From Solimonas_A sp052035235 (GTDB lineage: Bacteria > Pseudomonadota > Gammaproteobacteria > Nevskiales > Nevskiaceae), in contig JBPOHT010000030.1 of assembly GCA_052035235.1 (NCBI GenBank), forward strand, positions 135,310-199,309: a stretch of DNA of 64,000 nucleotides, written 5' to 3'. Positions 1 to 8,690 of this stretch are shown one piece after another. Position 1 is the stretch's first letter. Every line of letters begins with the position of its first letter. The notes under the pieces were generated by a model. That model was given only the letters and a program-made list of their open reading frames with translations. It was not told the DNA's origin and made no database searches. The translations under genes were made by a program, and so were the position numbers.

Positions 1-514
1 GCACGTCGCCAAACCCGTCGGCGTAAAGCCTGCCCGCCAGCCGGCAGCCTTCCCCCTTGCCCTGGGCGCAGGCCTGGTCGAAGGCCTGGACCGCGCCCCG
101 GCTATTCACCAGGGCCCCGATCCCATCCCGACGCATGTTGCCCAGCATCAGGCAGGCCGATCCGTAGGACAGGGCGCAGCCGCGCTCGGCGAACTGGAGC
201 GCCTCCGGCAGGTTCTGCGGGACCGTGTCGGACCAGCGCAGCACCACGGCCGCGTTGAGGCATCCGGCCCCTGATTTGCGCTCACAAGCCATGCGGGCGT
301 AGCGCAGGCCTTGCGCATGATCCGCCGCCACGCCGATCCCCTTGTGCAGGTAATAGCTGTAGGACGCACAACGATTCGCGTCGCCCCGCCCCTCTCGGCA
401 GGCCGCTTTCGCGACGGGGGCGTCGGCGGGATCGTCGGCAGCCCGTGCGGATGTCGGGGCAAACAGGCCGCTGAGGATCGCGACTGCCACGGCGAGCAAG
501 TTTGTTTTCAACAT
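1..514 (-). CDS. Sel1/Hcp-like cysteine-rich repeat protein, 3' end cut by window
   Basis: The gene reads leftwards from an ATG at 514 and runs off the window edge, so only about 171 N-terminal codons are seen. Residues 1-25 form a signal peptide (MLKTNLLAVAVAILSGLFAP, ending SARA|AD). The rest is a tandem helical repeat in which each unit carries two cysteines and Sel1-type residues: YLHKGIGVAADHAQGLRYAR, then ACERKSGAGCLNAA, then CALSYGSACLMLGNM, then ACAQGKGEGCRLAG. Such paired cysteines are typical of the Helicobacter Hcp branch of Sel1 repeats, which are exported and disulphide-bonded. Function is probably protein-protein interaction in the periplasm; the partner is unknown. The assignment to the repeat family is confident, the role is not. 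Confidence 0.75.
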   Translation of the reverse strand, partial: MLKTNLLAVAVAILSGLFAPTSARAADDPADAPVAKAACREGRGDANRCASYSYYLHKGIGVAADHAQGLRYARMACERKSGAGCLNAAVVLRWSDTVPQNLPEALQFAERGCALSYGSACLMLGNMRRDGIGALVNSRGAVQAFDQACAQGKGEGCRLAGRLYADGFGDV

Positions 515-779
515 CACGTCTCCTCGCATGGTCCAGATGACCATTCGCGCTTGCATGAAGTGCTACGGAGTAGCCAGATTGTTCGTCCTCACCGGGCTCG
601 GCCCGCCAGAGAATGGAAAAGCCGACTCAATGTGGGCTTTTTAGCCTTTCAGAGCAGGGAATGAAGAGGGGAACTCGAAGGCGCGGCAGCGCCTGGCTCG
701 CAGCGGAATGGCCACTACGCGGCAATGGTCGAACCTTCCTTTGATACCGGGGATTAGAATCCCGCCCGCCCGCCAAATG
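515..779. other. Intergenic region without a gene
   Basis: This stretch separates the Sel1-like gene from tRNA-Ser. I see one candidate hairpin (617-642) and a short tRNA-3'-end-like sequence on the plus strand near 746-774. No open frame here has coding character or a ribosome-binding site. Confidence 0.6.
617..642. terminator. Candidate bidirectional hairpin terminator
   Basis: AAAAGCC and GGCTTTT form a 7-bp stem around an 11-nt loop, flanked by A and T runs. The stem is short and rich in A-T, so this is a weak call. Confidence 0.4.
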
Positions 780-804
780 AAAAAGCCCCCTTTCGGGGGC
801 TTTT
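780..804 (-). terminator. Rho-independent terminator of tRNA-Ser
   Basis: AAAAGCCCCC, loop TTTC, GGGGGCTTTT. It lies directly downstream of the minus-strand tRNA-Ser gene and ends in a T run on that strand. Confidence 0.85.
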
Positions 805-814
805 CAAGCTTGTT

Positions 815-905
815 TGGCGGAGAGGGAGGGATTCGAACCCCCGGTACGCTATGAACGTACGCCTGATTTCGAGTCAGGTACATTAAACCACTCTGCCACC
901 TCTCC
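815..905 (-). tRNA. tRNA-Ser (anticodon CGA)
   Basis: The minus strand begins GGAGAGGTGGCAGAG and ends CCCTCTCCGCCA, with the 3' CCA encoded. The T loop reads GGGGGTTCGAATCCC. The anticodon loop CTCGAAA gives CGA, which decodes UCG. A long variable arm between the anticodon and T stems is typical of serine tRNAs. A strong hairpin terminator follows. Confidence 0.95.
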
Positions 906-997
906 AGAGGGGCTTCCAGGGCTGGTTTCTGCGAGAATCCGGGGCCCTGTGCTAGCGTCCGGACCAAGGCCAGACGCTGCGAAGGCGCGAATTCTAA

Positions 998-2470
998 ATG
1001 AACCCAGCCGAAACGCCTACTCCTTCCTCCACCTTTCGCCGGATCCTGACCTGGATCGGCCTGGGGCTGGTCGTCGGGGGAACCCTGGCACTGTCCACCT
1101 GCTCTCCCCGGATGAGCGCCCTGGACCAGGCCCGGCGGCTGGGGGTGCTGCGGGTGGCCATGACCAACAGCCCCACCACCTATTACGTCAGCGGCGACGG
1201 CGCCACCGGCTACGAATACGACCTGGCCAACGCCCTGGCGTCGCGGCTGGAGCTGAAGCTGGAGGTGGTGCTGGCGGAATCCGCTCCCCAGGCCATCGAG
1301 ATGGTCCGCAGCGGCCGGGCGCACTTCGCCGCTGCCACGGTGACCGTCAGCGAGGGTCGTGAGCGCCTGGTGCGCTTCACCCCGCCGGTACAGAAAGTGG
1401 TGCCCCAACTGGTCTACCGCATGGGCGAGCCCAAGCCCAAGGACCTGGGCGCGCTGCGCGGCCACTTCAGCGTCGCCAAGGACAGCGTCCACGCCGAGCG
1501 CCTGCGCCAGTTGCAGAAAACCGTCTTCCCCGGCCTGGTGTTCGACGAAGTGGCCGACCAGTCGACCGAAGACCTGCTCTACGCCGTGGCCAACAACCAG
1601 CTGGCCTACACGGTGGCCAACTCCGACCTGCTGGCGATCAACCAGCGCTACTACCCCAACCTGCGCGTCGCCTTTCCCATCGCCGTATCGGAAGACATCG
1701 CCTGGGCCTTTCCCCTCGGCGACGACCAAAGCCTGTTCGCTCCGGTCACCGAGTACCTGCGCACCCTGGATCGCGACGAACTCGCTCGCATCCGCGAGCG
1801 CCACTTCGGCCACATCGAGCAGGTCAATGCCTTCGGCGCGCTGACGCTGGCCATGCACACCGAGACGCGCCTGCCGGCCTACCGCAAGCACTTCGAGGAA
1901 TGGTCCACCAGGAACAACCTGGACTGGCGTCTGCTGGCGGCCATGGGCTACCAGGAGTCGCAGTGGAACGCCAACGCCGTCAGCCCCACCGGCGTGCGCG
2001 GCCTGATGCAGCTCACCACCAGCACCGCCGCCCGCATGAAGGTCGCCAACCGCGAAGACCCGGTGCAGAGCATCCGCGGCGGGGCGGCCTATATCCGCAT
2101 GCTGATCGACCAGATGCCGCCGGAGATCAAGCAGCCGGACCGCACCTGGATGGCCCTGGCAGCCTACAACCTCGGCATCGGCCACCTGCTGGATGCCCGC
2201 GTGCTGACGCAGAAGCGCGGCGGCAACCCCAACCACTGGATCGACGTACGCGCCTCGCTGCCGCTGCTGACCAAGCCCCGCTGGTTCAGCCAGACCCGCT
2301 ACGGCTACGCCCGCGGCTATGAGGCGATGACCTACGTCGGCAACATCCGCACCTACTACGACATGCTCGGCTTCCTCACCGGAGAGCCGACCATTGACGA
2401 CACCGCGCCGGAGCCCTCAGCCCCGCCGCCGCAGAAAGACCCGCTCAACATCAATTCGCCGCTGCTATAG
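998..2470 (+). CDS. mltF: Membrane-bound lytic murein transglycosylase F
   Basis: MltF cleaves the MurNAc-GlcNAc bond in peptidoglycan with formation of 1,6-anhydromuramic acid, acting from the envelope. The 490-residue protein has an N-terminal membrane stretch ending in a lipobox-like LSTC (Cys35). A periplasmic solute-binding-type domain (about 43-275, starting RLGVLRVAMTNSP) follows. The C-terminal SLT domain (about 295-455) has the catalytic Glu320 in MGYQESQWN, followed by SPTGVRGLMQLT. This two-domain order is diagnostic of MltF. It stands alone between tRNA-Ser and the convergent def gene. Whether the N-terminus is lipidated or a plain anchor cannot be settled here. Confidence 0.93.
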   Translation: MNPAETPTPSSTFRRILTWIGLGLVVGGTLALSTCSPRMSALDQARRLGVLRVAMTNSPTTYYVSGDGATGYEYDLANALASRLELKLEVVLAESAPQAIEMVRSGRAHFAAATVTVSEGRERLVRFTPPVQKVVPQLVYRMGEPKPKDLGALRGHFSVAKDSVHAERLRQLQKTVFPGLVFDEVADQSTEDLLYAVANNQLAYTVANSDLLAINQRYYPNLRVAFPIAVSEDIAWAFPLGDDQSLFAPVTEYLRTLDRDELARIRERHFGHIEQVNAFGALTLAMHTETRLPAYRKHFEEWSTRNNLDWRLLAAMGYQESQWNANAVSPTGVRGLMQLTTSTAARMKVANREDPVQSIRGGAAYIRMLIDQMPPEIKQPDRTWMALAAYNLGIGHLLDARVLTQKRGGNPNHWIDVRASLPLLTKPRWFSQTRYGYARGYEAMTYVGNIRTYYDMLGFLTGEPTIDDTAPEPSAPPPQKDPLNINSPLL

Positions 2471-2491
2471 GGGAAACGTCCCTGCCTGTCT

Positions 2492-2530
2492 CCCTCTCCC
2501 GCTGGCGGGAGAGGGTTGGGGTGAGGGTGG
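2492..2530. repeat. Palindromic intergenic repeat, family A copy 1
   Basis: CCCTCTCCCGC, TG, GCGGGAGAGGG is a perfect 11-bp inverted repeat followed by TTGGGGTGAGGGTG. It lies between convergent mltF and def and may also work as a hairpin terminator. Four related copies occur near 22055, 25989, 35916 and 53561. Confidence 0.8.
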
Positions 2531-2597
2531 TGCTGCGGCGGTTACGCACCTCACCGGTGACTGCACATCCCTCGACTCCGGCCGGGAAAGAGCAATC

Positions 2598-3128
2598 TCA
2601 ATCGTCCGCGACGTTCTGCCCAGGAAACAAGACCTCGTTGAACCCGAACCGCGAAAAATCCCGTATCCGCATCGGGTAGAGGATCCCGTCCAGGTGGTCG
2701 CATTCGTGCTGCACCACCCGCGCATGGAAGCCGCTCACGCTGCGGTCGATCGGCCGCCCCTCCAGGTCGAAGCCCTGGTAGCGCAGGCGCGCATGGCGCG
2801 GCACCACGCCGCGCAGGCCGGGCACCGAGAGACAGCCTTCCCAGCCGTCCTCCATTTCGTCGGACAGTGGCGTCAGCACCGGGTTGATCAGGATCGTCTC
2901 CGGCACCGGCTCGGCCTGCGGATAGCGCGGGCTGGATTGGAAGCCGAAGATCACCACGCGCAGGTCCACGCCGATCTGCGGCGCCGCCAGGCCCGCACCG
3001 CTGAGATCGCGCATGGTGTCGAACATGTCCTCCACCAGCGCGCGCAAGAGCGGCGTACCGAACTCCGCCACCGGCTGGGCCACCCGCATCAGGCGCGGGT
3101 CACCCATGCGCAGCACTTGGCGGATCAT
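2598..3128 (-). CDS. def: Peptide deformylase
   Basis: This enzyme removes the N-formyl group from nascent proteins and uses a metal ion. The 176-residue protein shows all three family motifs: GAGLAAPQIG, EGCLSVPG (metal-ligand Cys) and HECDHLDG (two ligand His plus catalytic Glu). Its ATG overlaps the stop codon of the upstream [2Fe-2S] protein gene (ATGA), so the two are probably translationally coupled. The gene is away from its common partner fmt, so it may be a second def copy; this window cannot tell. Confidence 0.95.
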   Translation of the reverse strand: MIRQVLRMGDPRLMRVAQPVAEFGTPLLRALVEDMFDTMRDLSGAGLAAPQIGVDLRVVIFGFQSSPRYPQAEPVPETILINPVLTPLSDEMEDGWEGCLSVPGLRGVVPRHARLRYQGFDLEGRPIDRSVSGFHARVVQHECDHLDGILYPMRIRDFSRFGFNEVLFPGQNVADD

Positions 3129-3460
3129 GCGCCCGGCGCCGTGTCCGGCAGGCGCAGCCGCTCCACGATCTCGCCCTTCTGGATATGGCGCTCGATGATC
3201 TCGTCGACATCGTCCTCGTCGACGTAGGTGTACCAGACGCCTTGCGGATAGACCACAAGGCAGGGGCCTTCCTCGCAGCGCTCCAGGCAGCCGGCCATGT
3301 TGATGCGCACCTTGCCCGGCGCCGCCAGGCCCAGGTTCTTGATCTGCTTCTTGGCATAGTCGCGCACGCGCGTCGCGCCCTTGTCGTTGCAGCAGGTGCG
3401 CTCACCCGGCTTGCGCTGGTTGCAGCAGAAGAAGACGTGGTGCTGGTAATAGCTGGTCAT
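3125..3460 (-). CDS. Thioredoxin-like [2Fe-2S] ferredoxin domain protein
   Basis: I chose the ATG at 3460 (111 residues, MTSYYQHHVFFCC) rather than an upstream ATG because family members begin this way and CGGAG lies upstream. Cysteines at 12/13, 23/24, 58 and 62 fit the C-x10-C ... C-x3-C ligand pattern of thioredoxin-fold ferredoxins, as in MAGCLERCEEGPC. They probably bind one [2Fe-2S] cluster for small-scale electron transfer. The gene overlaps def by 4 nt. The redox partner is unknown. Confidence 0.85.
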   Translation of the reverse strand: MTSYYQHHVFFCCNQRKPGERTCCNDKGATRVRDYAKKQIKNLGLAAPGKVRINMAGCLERCEEGPCLVVYPQGVWYTYVDEDDVDEIIERHIQKGEIVERLRLPDTAPGA

Positions 3461-3505
3461 GGATTCGCTGGCTCCGCCTCGCGGCACGGCTGCGATTCTA
3501 CGCCC

Positions 3506-4222
3506 TTACGGGCTCTTGCCGAACGCGTAGGACAGGTTCACCGCCGCGAAGGTATCGGTGCGCTCGGTACCGGCCGGCACCTCGCTGTTGTTCTTGATCG
3601 TATAACTCAGCGACGCGAACAGGTTGCCCACCACCGACAGCTTCAGCTCGGTGACTGACTCGGTAAAGGTGTTGTCGTCGCCCGACTCCAGCTTGAGGCT
3701 CTGGATGAAGGTGCCGGTCTCCGACAGCTTCCACTGGTACTTGCCGAAGGCGCGGCCAATCATGTCTTCCTCGCGCGTGCGGCCCGGGTCGTTGTTCTGC
3801 AACTGCCGCGCACCGGCGCCGATCTCGGCGTCCAGCAGGTGCACCGGCCCGGTCAGTATGTGGCGGCCATAACCCACCGCCTCGGAGGTGCGCTCGCGCA
3901 CGCCACCGAACAGGTCCTTTTCCCACTCCACCACGCCGAAGATGTAGTCTCGCTCCGAAAAGCCCCAGTCCAGCTTGTTGCCCAGCGTATAGCGCTCGGC
4001 GGTGCTGCCCTCGTCGTCGGAGGAGGAGCTGATGGCCGACGCGGTGGAGGCGTTCTTCCAGGGACCGTTGACGTAGTTCAGGCCCAGCTTGCCGTTGAAC
4101 GAAGTGGTCTCGCTGTTGCCGCTGGTGCCGAGATAACCCAGCCCCACCTCACCGGACCAGGGAGCGGCCTGGACGGCCAGGGAGCAGGACGACAGCGCGA
4201 GAACGAGAAGGGCGCGGTTCAT
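3506..4222 (-). CDS. DUF481 family outer-membrane beta-barrel protein
   Basis: The 238-residue protein has a signal peptide (about 1-19, cleaved near VQA|AP). It then has alternating amphipathic strands such as WSGEVGLGYLGTSGNSE, where GNSE is the usual start of the DUF481 barrel, and ends in an aromatic-rich strand (NLSYAFGKSP). This matches the YdiY-like, salt-induced outer-membrane family of unknown function. It is transcribed towards the ferredoxin gene (46 bp gap) and divergently from the Fe-S protein at 4277, so a promoter should lie at 4223-4276. Confidence 0.8.
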   Translation of the reverse strand: MNRALLVLALSSCSLAVQAAPWSGEVGLGYLGTSGNSETTSFNGKLGLNYVNGPWKNASTASAISSSSDDEGSTAERYTLGNKLDWGFSERDYIFGVVEWEKDLFGGVRERTSEAVGYGRHILTGPVHLLDAEIGAGARQLQNNDPGRTREEDMIGRAFGKYQWKLSETGTFIQSLKLESGDDNTFTESVTELKLSVVGNLFASLSYTIKNNSEVPAGTERTDTFAAVNLSYAFGKSP

Positions 4223-4276
4223 GGGGTTTCCTTGATTTTTGGATTTTTCAGGGCGGGCAAACGCCTATTATGTGAC

Positions 4277-5521
4277 ATGGCCGCTTCCTTCCCGATCGCC
4301 GATGCCGACCTGTGCGTGAAGTGCGGGCTGTGCCTGCCCCATTGCCCGACCTACGGGATCACCCAGCACGAGGGCGACTCGCCGCGCGGGCGCATCGCGC
4401 TGATGCAGGGGCTGGCACTCGGCAGCCTCGCGCCGACGCCGAAGCTGGAAACCCACCTCGACGGCTGCCTCGGCTGCCGTTCCTGCGAGTCCGTCTGCCC
4501 GGCGAAAGTTCCCTACGGCCGCCTGATCGACGCCGGCCGCGCCGCGCTCAATCAGCAACTCCCGCAGCGGCGGCAACTGCCGCGCCTGATCGGCGCGGTG
4601 CTGGCCCGGCGCGAACCGCGCCGGGCCGCCGGACTGCTGCTGTGGCTCTACCAGGCCAGCGGCCTGCAGACCCTGGCACGACGCCTGGGCCTGCTCGGCC
4701 GTGGCCGCCTCGCGCGGCTGGACTCCCTGCTGCCATCGCTGCCCGCCCTGCCCTTCAGCGCCCGTGCCACGGGCGTGGACGGCCCCGCCGATGCCGCGCT
4801 GTTCATCGGCTGCGCCAGCGACCTGGCCGACCCGAAATCGCTGGCCGCCGCGCAGCGCCTGCTGCAGCGCCTGGGCCTGCGCGTAGCCCTGCCGCCCGGG
4901 CAGGGCTGCTGCGGAGCCCTGTACCAGCACGCCGGGCTGATGGACGAAGCCCGCGCCTGCATGCAACGCAACGCCGGGGCCTTTGCCGGCTATCCGGCCG
5001 TGCTCGGCACCGCCAGCGGCTGCAGCGCCACGCTGCTGGACGCACCGGACCTGCTGGGCAAGACGGAGGGCGCGGCCCTGCGCGCCCAGGTGCAGGACAT
5101 CCACCGCTTCCTGCTGCAGCGCTGGCCGGCGGCGCTGCAGCCGCGCCCGCTACGCGCCCGCGTCGCGGTGCACGAGCCCTGCACGCAGCGCAACGTCACC
5201 GGCGGCGGCGACGCCCTGCGCGCCCTGCTGAAGAAAATCCCGGAGATCGAGCTGGTGGAACTGGACCGCAAGCAGGCCTGCTGCGGCGCGGCCGGCAGCC
5301 ATTTCATCACCCACCCGGAAGACGCCGACCGCCTGCTGCAGCCCAAGCTGGAGGCGTCACTAAAACTGCAGCCGGACTACATCGTCAGCAGCAATGTCGG
5401 CTGCTCGCTGCACCTGGCGGCGGGTCTGCGCCGCGCCGGCCTCAAGGCGCCGGAGGTACTACATCCGCTGGCGCTGCTGGATCGCCAGCTCGGGCCAGCT
5501 TCGCCTCCAGGCGCAGCATGA
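4277..5521 (+). CDS. GlcF-like (Fe-S)-binding oxidoreductase subunit
   Basis: This 414-residue protein has two N-terminal [4Fe-4S] motifs: Cys13/16/19/23 in CVKCGLCLPHCPTYG and Cys64/67/70/74 in CLGCRSCESVCP. Two CCG domains follow, marked by GCCGALYQHAG and ACCGAAGSHF. This is the architecture of the glycolate oxidase iron-sulphur subunit GlcF and relatives that pass electrons from a flavin dehydrogenase. No GlcD or GlcE partner is next to it, so its dehydrogenase must lie elsewhere or the protein has another partner. The ATG at 4277 directly precedes the first motif. Its last 80 bases overlap the end of the convergent lptE gene. Confidence 0.85.
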   Translation: MAASFPIADADLCVKCGLCLPHCPTYGITQHEGDSPRGRIALMQGLALGSLAPTPKLETHLDGCLGCRSCESVCPAKVPYGRLIDAGRAALNQQLPQRRQLPRLIGAVLARREPRRAAGLLLWLYQASGLQTLARRLGLLGRGRLARLDSLLPSLPALPFSARATGVDGPADAALFIGCASDLADPKSLAAAQRLLQRLGLRVALPPGQGCCGALYQHAGLMDEARACMQRNAGAFAGYPAVLGTASGCSATLLDAPDLLGKTEGAALRAQVQDIHRFLLQRWPAALQPRPLRARVAVHEPCTQRNVTGGGDALRALLKKIPEIELVELDRKQACCGAAGSHFITHPEDADRLLQPKLEASLKLQPDYIVSSNVGCSLHLAAGLRRAGLKAPEVLHPLALLDRQLGPASPPGAA

Positions 5522-5993
5522 TCAGCTCCGCCAGTTCACCCTGGATGAACTCACGCAGGCGCTGCTCCTCGGCTTCCTTGGCCAGCACCTGCGCCGGCTG
5601 GAAGCTGTAGTCGCGCGAGGCGCTGAGCGTGTCCGGCGGCAACAGCGCACGGCCACCGCTGATCACCTCGTAGCGCACCGAGCTGACCAGCAGGTACTCG
5701 CTGGCCTTGCCGTCCGGCCCCACCGACAACACCTCGCGGCGGTCCTTCAGCTCGCTCAGGCGCACGATGGTCTTGGCCTTGTCGATCTCGCCCGCCACGT
5801 CCGCGCCGCGGCGGCGCAGGCCGGCGCGCAACGCCGTCTCCAGCGGCGGTTCCGACACCTGGTAGGGCGTCACACTGTCGATGTAGACCGAGGACAGCGC
5901 CGGCGGCAGCGGCCGCTTGCCGGCCAGGTGGAAGCCGCAGCCCGCAAGCAGCAGTCCCATTCCCAGCACGATCCCGCGGCCCATCTTGCGCAT
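5442..5993 (-). CDS. lptE: LPS-assembly lipoprotein LptE
   Basis: LptE is the outer-membrane lipoprotein plug of the LptD translocon, which places lipopolysaccharide in the outer leaflet. The 183-residue protein has a lipobox LLAGC (Cys19) followed by the family hallmark GFHLAGKRPLP, then an alpha/beta body. It lies 8 bp downstream of leuS on the same strand, the standard gammaproteobacterial arrangement, and is presumably co-transcribed. Its partner LptD is encoded at 58.2 kb in this window. The C-terminal 80 bases overlap the convergent Fe-S gene. Confidence 0.92.
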   Translation of the reverse strand: MRKMGRGIVLGMGLLLAGCGFHLAGKRPLPPALSSVYIDSVTPYQVSEPPLETALRAGLRRRGADVAGEIDKAKTIVRLSELKDRREVLSVGPDGKASEYLLVSSVRYEVISGGRALLPPDTLSASRDYSFQPAQVLAKEAEEQRLREFIQGELAELIMLRLEAKLARAGDPAAPADVVPPAP

Positions 5994-6001
5994 GGCGATC
6001 C

Positions 6002-8602
6002 TCAGACGACGAAATTGACCAGCTTACCCGGCACCACGACCTTCTTCTTGATCGCCTGCCCGTCGGTGAATTTGCGCACGTTCTCGTCCGCCAGCGCAAC
6101 CGCCACGATCTCGTCCTGGCTGGCGCCTGCCGGCACCTCGATGTTGCCGCGCAGCTTGCCGTTGACCTGCACCACCAGGGCAATGCTGTCACGCACCAGC
6201 GCGCTGGCGTCGGCCTGCGGCCAGCGCTGCACCAGCAGGTCGTCGCGGCCGGTCAAGCCCTGCCACAGCGCATGGCTGATATGCGGCACCACCGGGTTCA
6301 GCATCAGCACCACGCTCTGCCACAGCTCCTGCGACACCGCGCGCCCCTGGGCGGAGGCATCGTCGAACCGCAGCGCCTCGTTCATCAGCTCCATCACCGC
6401 CGCGATGGCGGTGTTGAAGGTCTTGCGGCGACCGTAGTCGTCACCGACCTTGGCGATGGTCTCGTGCAGCTTGCGGCGCAGCGCCTTCTGCGGCGCCGTC
6501 AGCGCATTCCTGTCCAACTCGCCGGCCGGGCTGCCCTGCAGGTGCTGCTGCACGCCGCGCCACAGGCGCTTGAGGAAGCGCGTCGCGCCCTCCACGCCGT
6601 CGTCGCGCCACTCCAACGACTGCTCCGGCGGCGCCGCGAACATCGCGAACAGGCGCGCCGTATCGGCACCGTACAGATCCACCAGGGCCTGCGGGTCCAC
6701 GCCGTTGTTCTTGGACTTGGACATCTTCTCGACGCCGCCAATCACCACCGGCTGGCCGTCACCCTGCAGGATCGCCTTTACCGGCTGGCCCTTGGCATCC
6801 AGCTCCAGGTCCACGTCGGTCGGGCTGTACCAGGTCTTCTTGCCGCTGGCGTCCTCGCGGTAATAAGTCTCCTTGATCACCATGCCCTGCGTCAGCAGGT
6901 TGGTGAAAGGCTCATCGCTGCGGATCATGCCCTCGTCGCGCATCAGCTTGTGGAAGAAGCGTGCGTACAGCAGGTGCAGGATGGCGTGCTCGATGCCGCC
7001 GATGTACTGGTCCACCGGCAGCCAGTAGTCGGCGCGCTCGTCCAGCATCTTCGTGTCGCTGTCCGTGCAGGCATAGCGGGCGAAATACCAGCTCGACTCG
7101 AAGAAGGTATCGAAGGTGTCCGTCTCGCGCTCGGCCGGGCCTCCGCAGCTCGGGCAGCTGGTCTTGCGCCACTCCGGGTCGGCCTTGATGGGGGACTTCA
7201 CACCGGTGAAGGCCACGTCCTCCGGCAGGCGCACCGGCAGCTGGTCTTCCGGCACCGGTACCGCGTCGCACTTCGCGCAGTAGATCACCGGGATCGGGCA
7301 GCCCCAGTAGCGTTGGCGCGAAACGCCCCAGTCACGCAGGCGGAAGTTCACGCGTCGCTGGCCCGTGCCGGCCTGCTCGAAGTGCTCCACCATCGCCGCA
7401 AAGGCTTTTGCGTAGTCCAGCCCGTCGAAACGACCGGAGTTCACCACCCGCATCTGAGGATGGGTCTTGTCGGCATACCAGTCCTGCCAGCGCGAGAGGT
7501 CGTAGGCCTCGTCGCCCACCGCAATGACCTGACGGATCGGCAGCGCATACTTCTGCGCAAAGGCGAAGTCGCGCTCGTCATGCCCCGGCACCGCCATCAC
7601 CGCGCCGGTGCCATAGCCCATCAGCACGAAGTTGGCGACCCACACAGGCACCTTCTCGCCGGAGATCGGATGGATCGCGGAGATGCCCAGCGGCATGCCC
7701 TTCTTCTCCATCGTCTCCACATCCGCCTCGGCCACGCCGGATCGGGAAGCGTCCTTCAGGAACGCCGCCAGCTCCGGGTTGCCCGCCGCGGCCTTCAGCG
7801 CCAGCGGGTGCTCGGCCGCCACCGCCACGTAGGTCACGCCCATCAGCGTGTCCGGGCGCGTGGTGTAGACCGTCAGCGGCTCACCGCCGCCCTCCACCGC
7901 AAACTGCAGCTCTAGGCCTTCCGAGCGGCCGATCCAGTTGCGCTGCATGGTCTTGACCGATTCCGGCCAGCCCGGCATCCGGTCCAGGTCGTCCAGCAGC
8001 TCTTGGGCATAGGCTGTGATCTTCAGGAACCACTGCGGGATCTCGCGGCGCTCCACCAGCGCACCGGAACGCCAGCCCCGGCCATCCACCACCTGCTCGT
8101 TGGCCAGCACCGTCTGCTCGATCGGGTCCCAGTTCACCACCGCGTTCTTGCGGTAGACCAGGCCCTTCTTCAGCAGGCGGGTAAACAGCAACTGCTCCCA
8201 GCGGTAGTACTCCGGCCGGCAGGTCGCCAGCTCGCGCGACCAGTCATAGGCAAAGCCCAGCCGCTTGAGCTGGACCTTCATGTAGTCGATGTTGGAATAC
8301 GTCCACTTCGCCGGCTGCGTGTTGTTGGCGATGGCCGCGTTCTCGGCCGGCAGGCCAAAGGCGTCGAAGCCCATCGGCTGCAGCACGTTCTTGCCCAGCA
8401 TGCGCTGGTAGCGGCTGATCACATCACCGATGGTGTAGTTGCGCACATGCCCCATGTGCAACTTGCCCGAGGGGTACGGGAACATGGAGAGGCAGTAGTA
8501 CTTCTCCCGCCCGGCGTCCTCCTTCACCTCAAAGGACTTGTTCTCGGCCCAGAACGCCTGGGCGGCGCTTTCGACTTCGGCGGGGGCGTACTGATCTTGC
8601 AT
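6002..8602 (-). CDS. leuS: Leucyl-tRNA synthetase
   Basis: This class I synthetase charges tRNA-Leu. The 866 residues are the full bacterial length. The HIGH-type signature is KLHMGHVRNYT near residue 50 and the KMSKS loop is EKMSKSKNNG near 625. Between them lie the editing (CP1) domain, with TTRPDTLMGVTYVAV, and the Zn-associated stretches CAKC and CPSCGG. The C-terminus ends in the anticodon-binding and tail domains. The gene opens the leuS-lptE operon. Confidence 0.98.
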   Translation of the reverse strand: MQDQYAPAEVESAAQAFWAENKSFEVKEDAGREKYYCLSMFPYPSGKLHMGHVRNYTIGDVISRYQRMLGKNVLQPMGFDAFGLPAENAAIANNTQPAKWTYSNIDYMKVQLKRLGFAYDWSRELATCRPEYYRWEQLLFTRLLKKGLVYRKNAVVNWDPIEQTVLANEQVVDGRGWRSGALVERREIPQWFLKITAYAQELLDDLDRMPGWPESVKTMQRNWIGRSEGLELQFAVEGGGEPLTVYTTRPDTLMGVTYVAVAAEHPLALKAAAGNPELAAFLKDASRSGVAEADVETMEKKGMPLGISAIHPISGEKVPVWVANFVLMGYGTGAVMAVPGHDERDFAFAQKYALPIRQVIAVGDEAYDLSRWQDWYADKTHPQMRVVNSGRFDGLDYAKAFAAMVEHFEQAGTGQRRVNFRLRDWGVSRQRYWGCPIPVIYCAKCDAVPVPEDQLPVRLPEDVAFTGVKSPIKADPEWRKTSCPSCGGPAERETDTFDTFFESSWYFARYACTDSDTKMLDERADYWLPVDQYIGGIEHAILHLLYARFFHKLMRDEGMIRSDEPFTNLLTQGMVIKETYYREDASGKKTWYSPTDVDLELDAKGQPVKAILQGDGQPVVIGGVEKMSKSKNNGVDPQALVDLYGADTARLFAMFAAPPEQSLEWRDDGVEGATRFLKRLWRGVQQHLQGSPAGELDRNALTAPQKALRRKLHETIAKVGDDYGRRKTFNTAIAAVMELMNEALRFDDASAQGRAVSQELWQSVVLMLNPVVPHISHALWQGLTGRDDLLVQRWPQADASALVRDSIALVVQVNGKLRGNIEVPAGASQDEIVAVALADENVRKFTDGQAIKKKVVVPGKLVNFVV

Positions 8603-8690
8603 CGGCGGCGGCGGACGGACAAAGGGAGGTGTAGTCTAACAGCCGCCCGCCCCCCCGCAGCACCTCGACCCCGGCGCTGCCCCGGCGGGA

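Noticed and set aside
641..2236. 531-codon minus-strand open frame covering tRNA-Ser and mltF
   Set aside because: It runs through a tRNA gene and a terminator, which rules out a real coding sequence.
5551..6192. Minus-strand open frame bridging lptE and leuS in another frame
   Set aside because: It overlaps both genes out of frame, and the translation is Arg/Ala-rich without motif.
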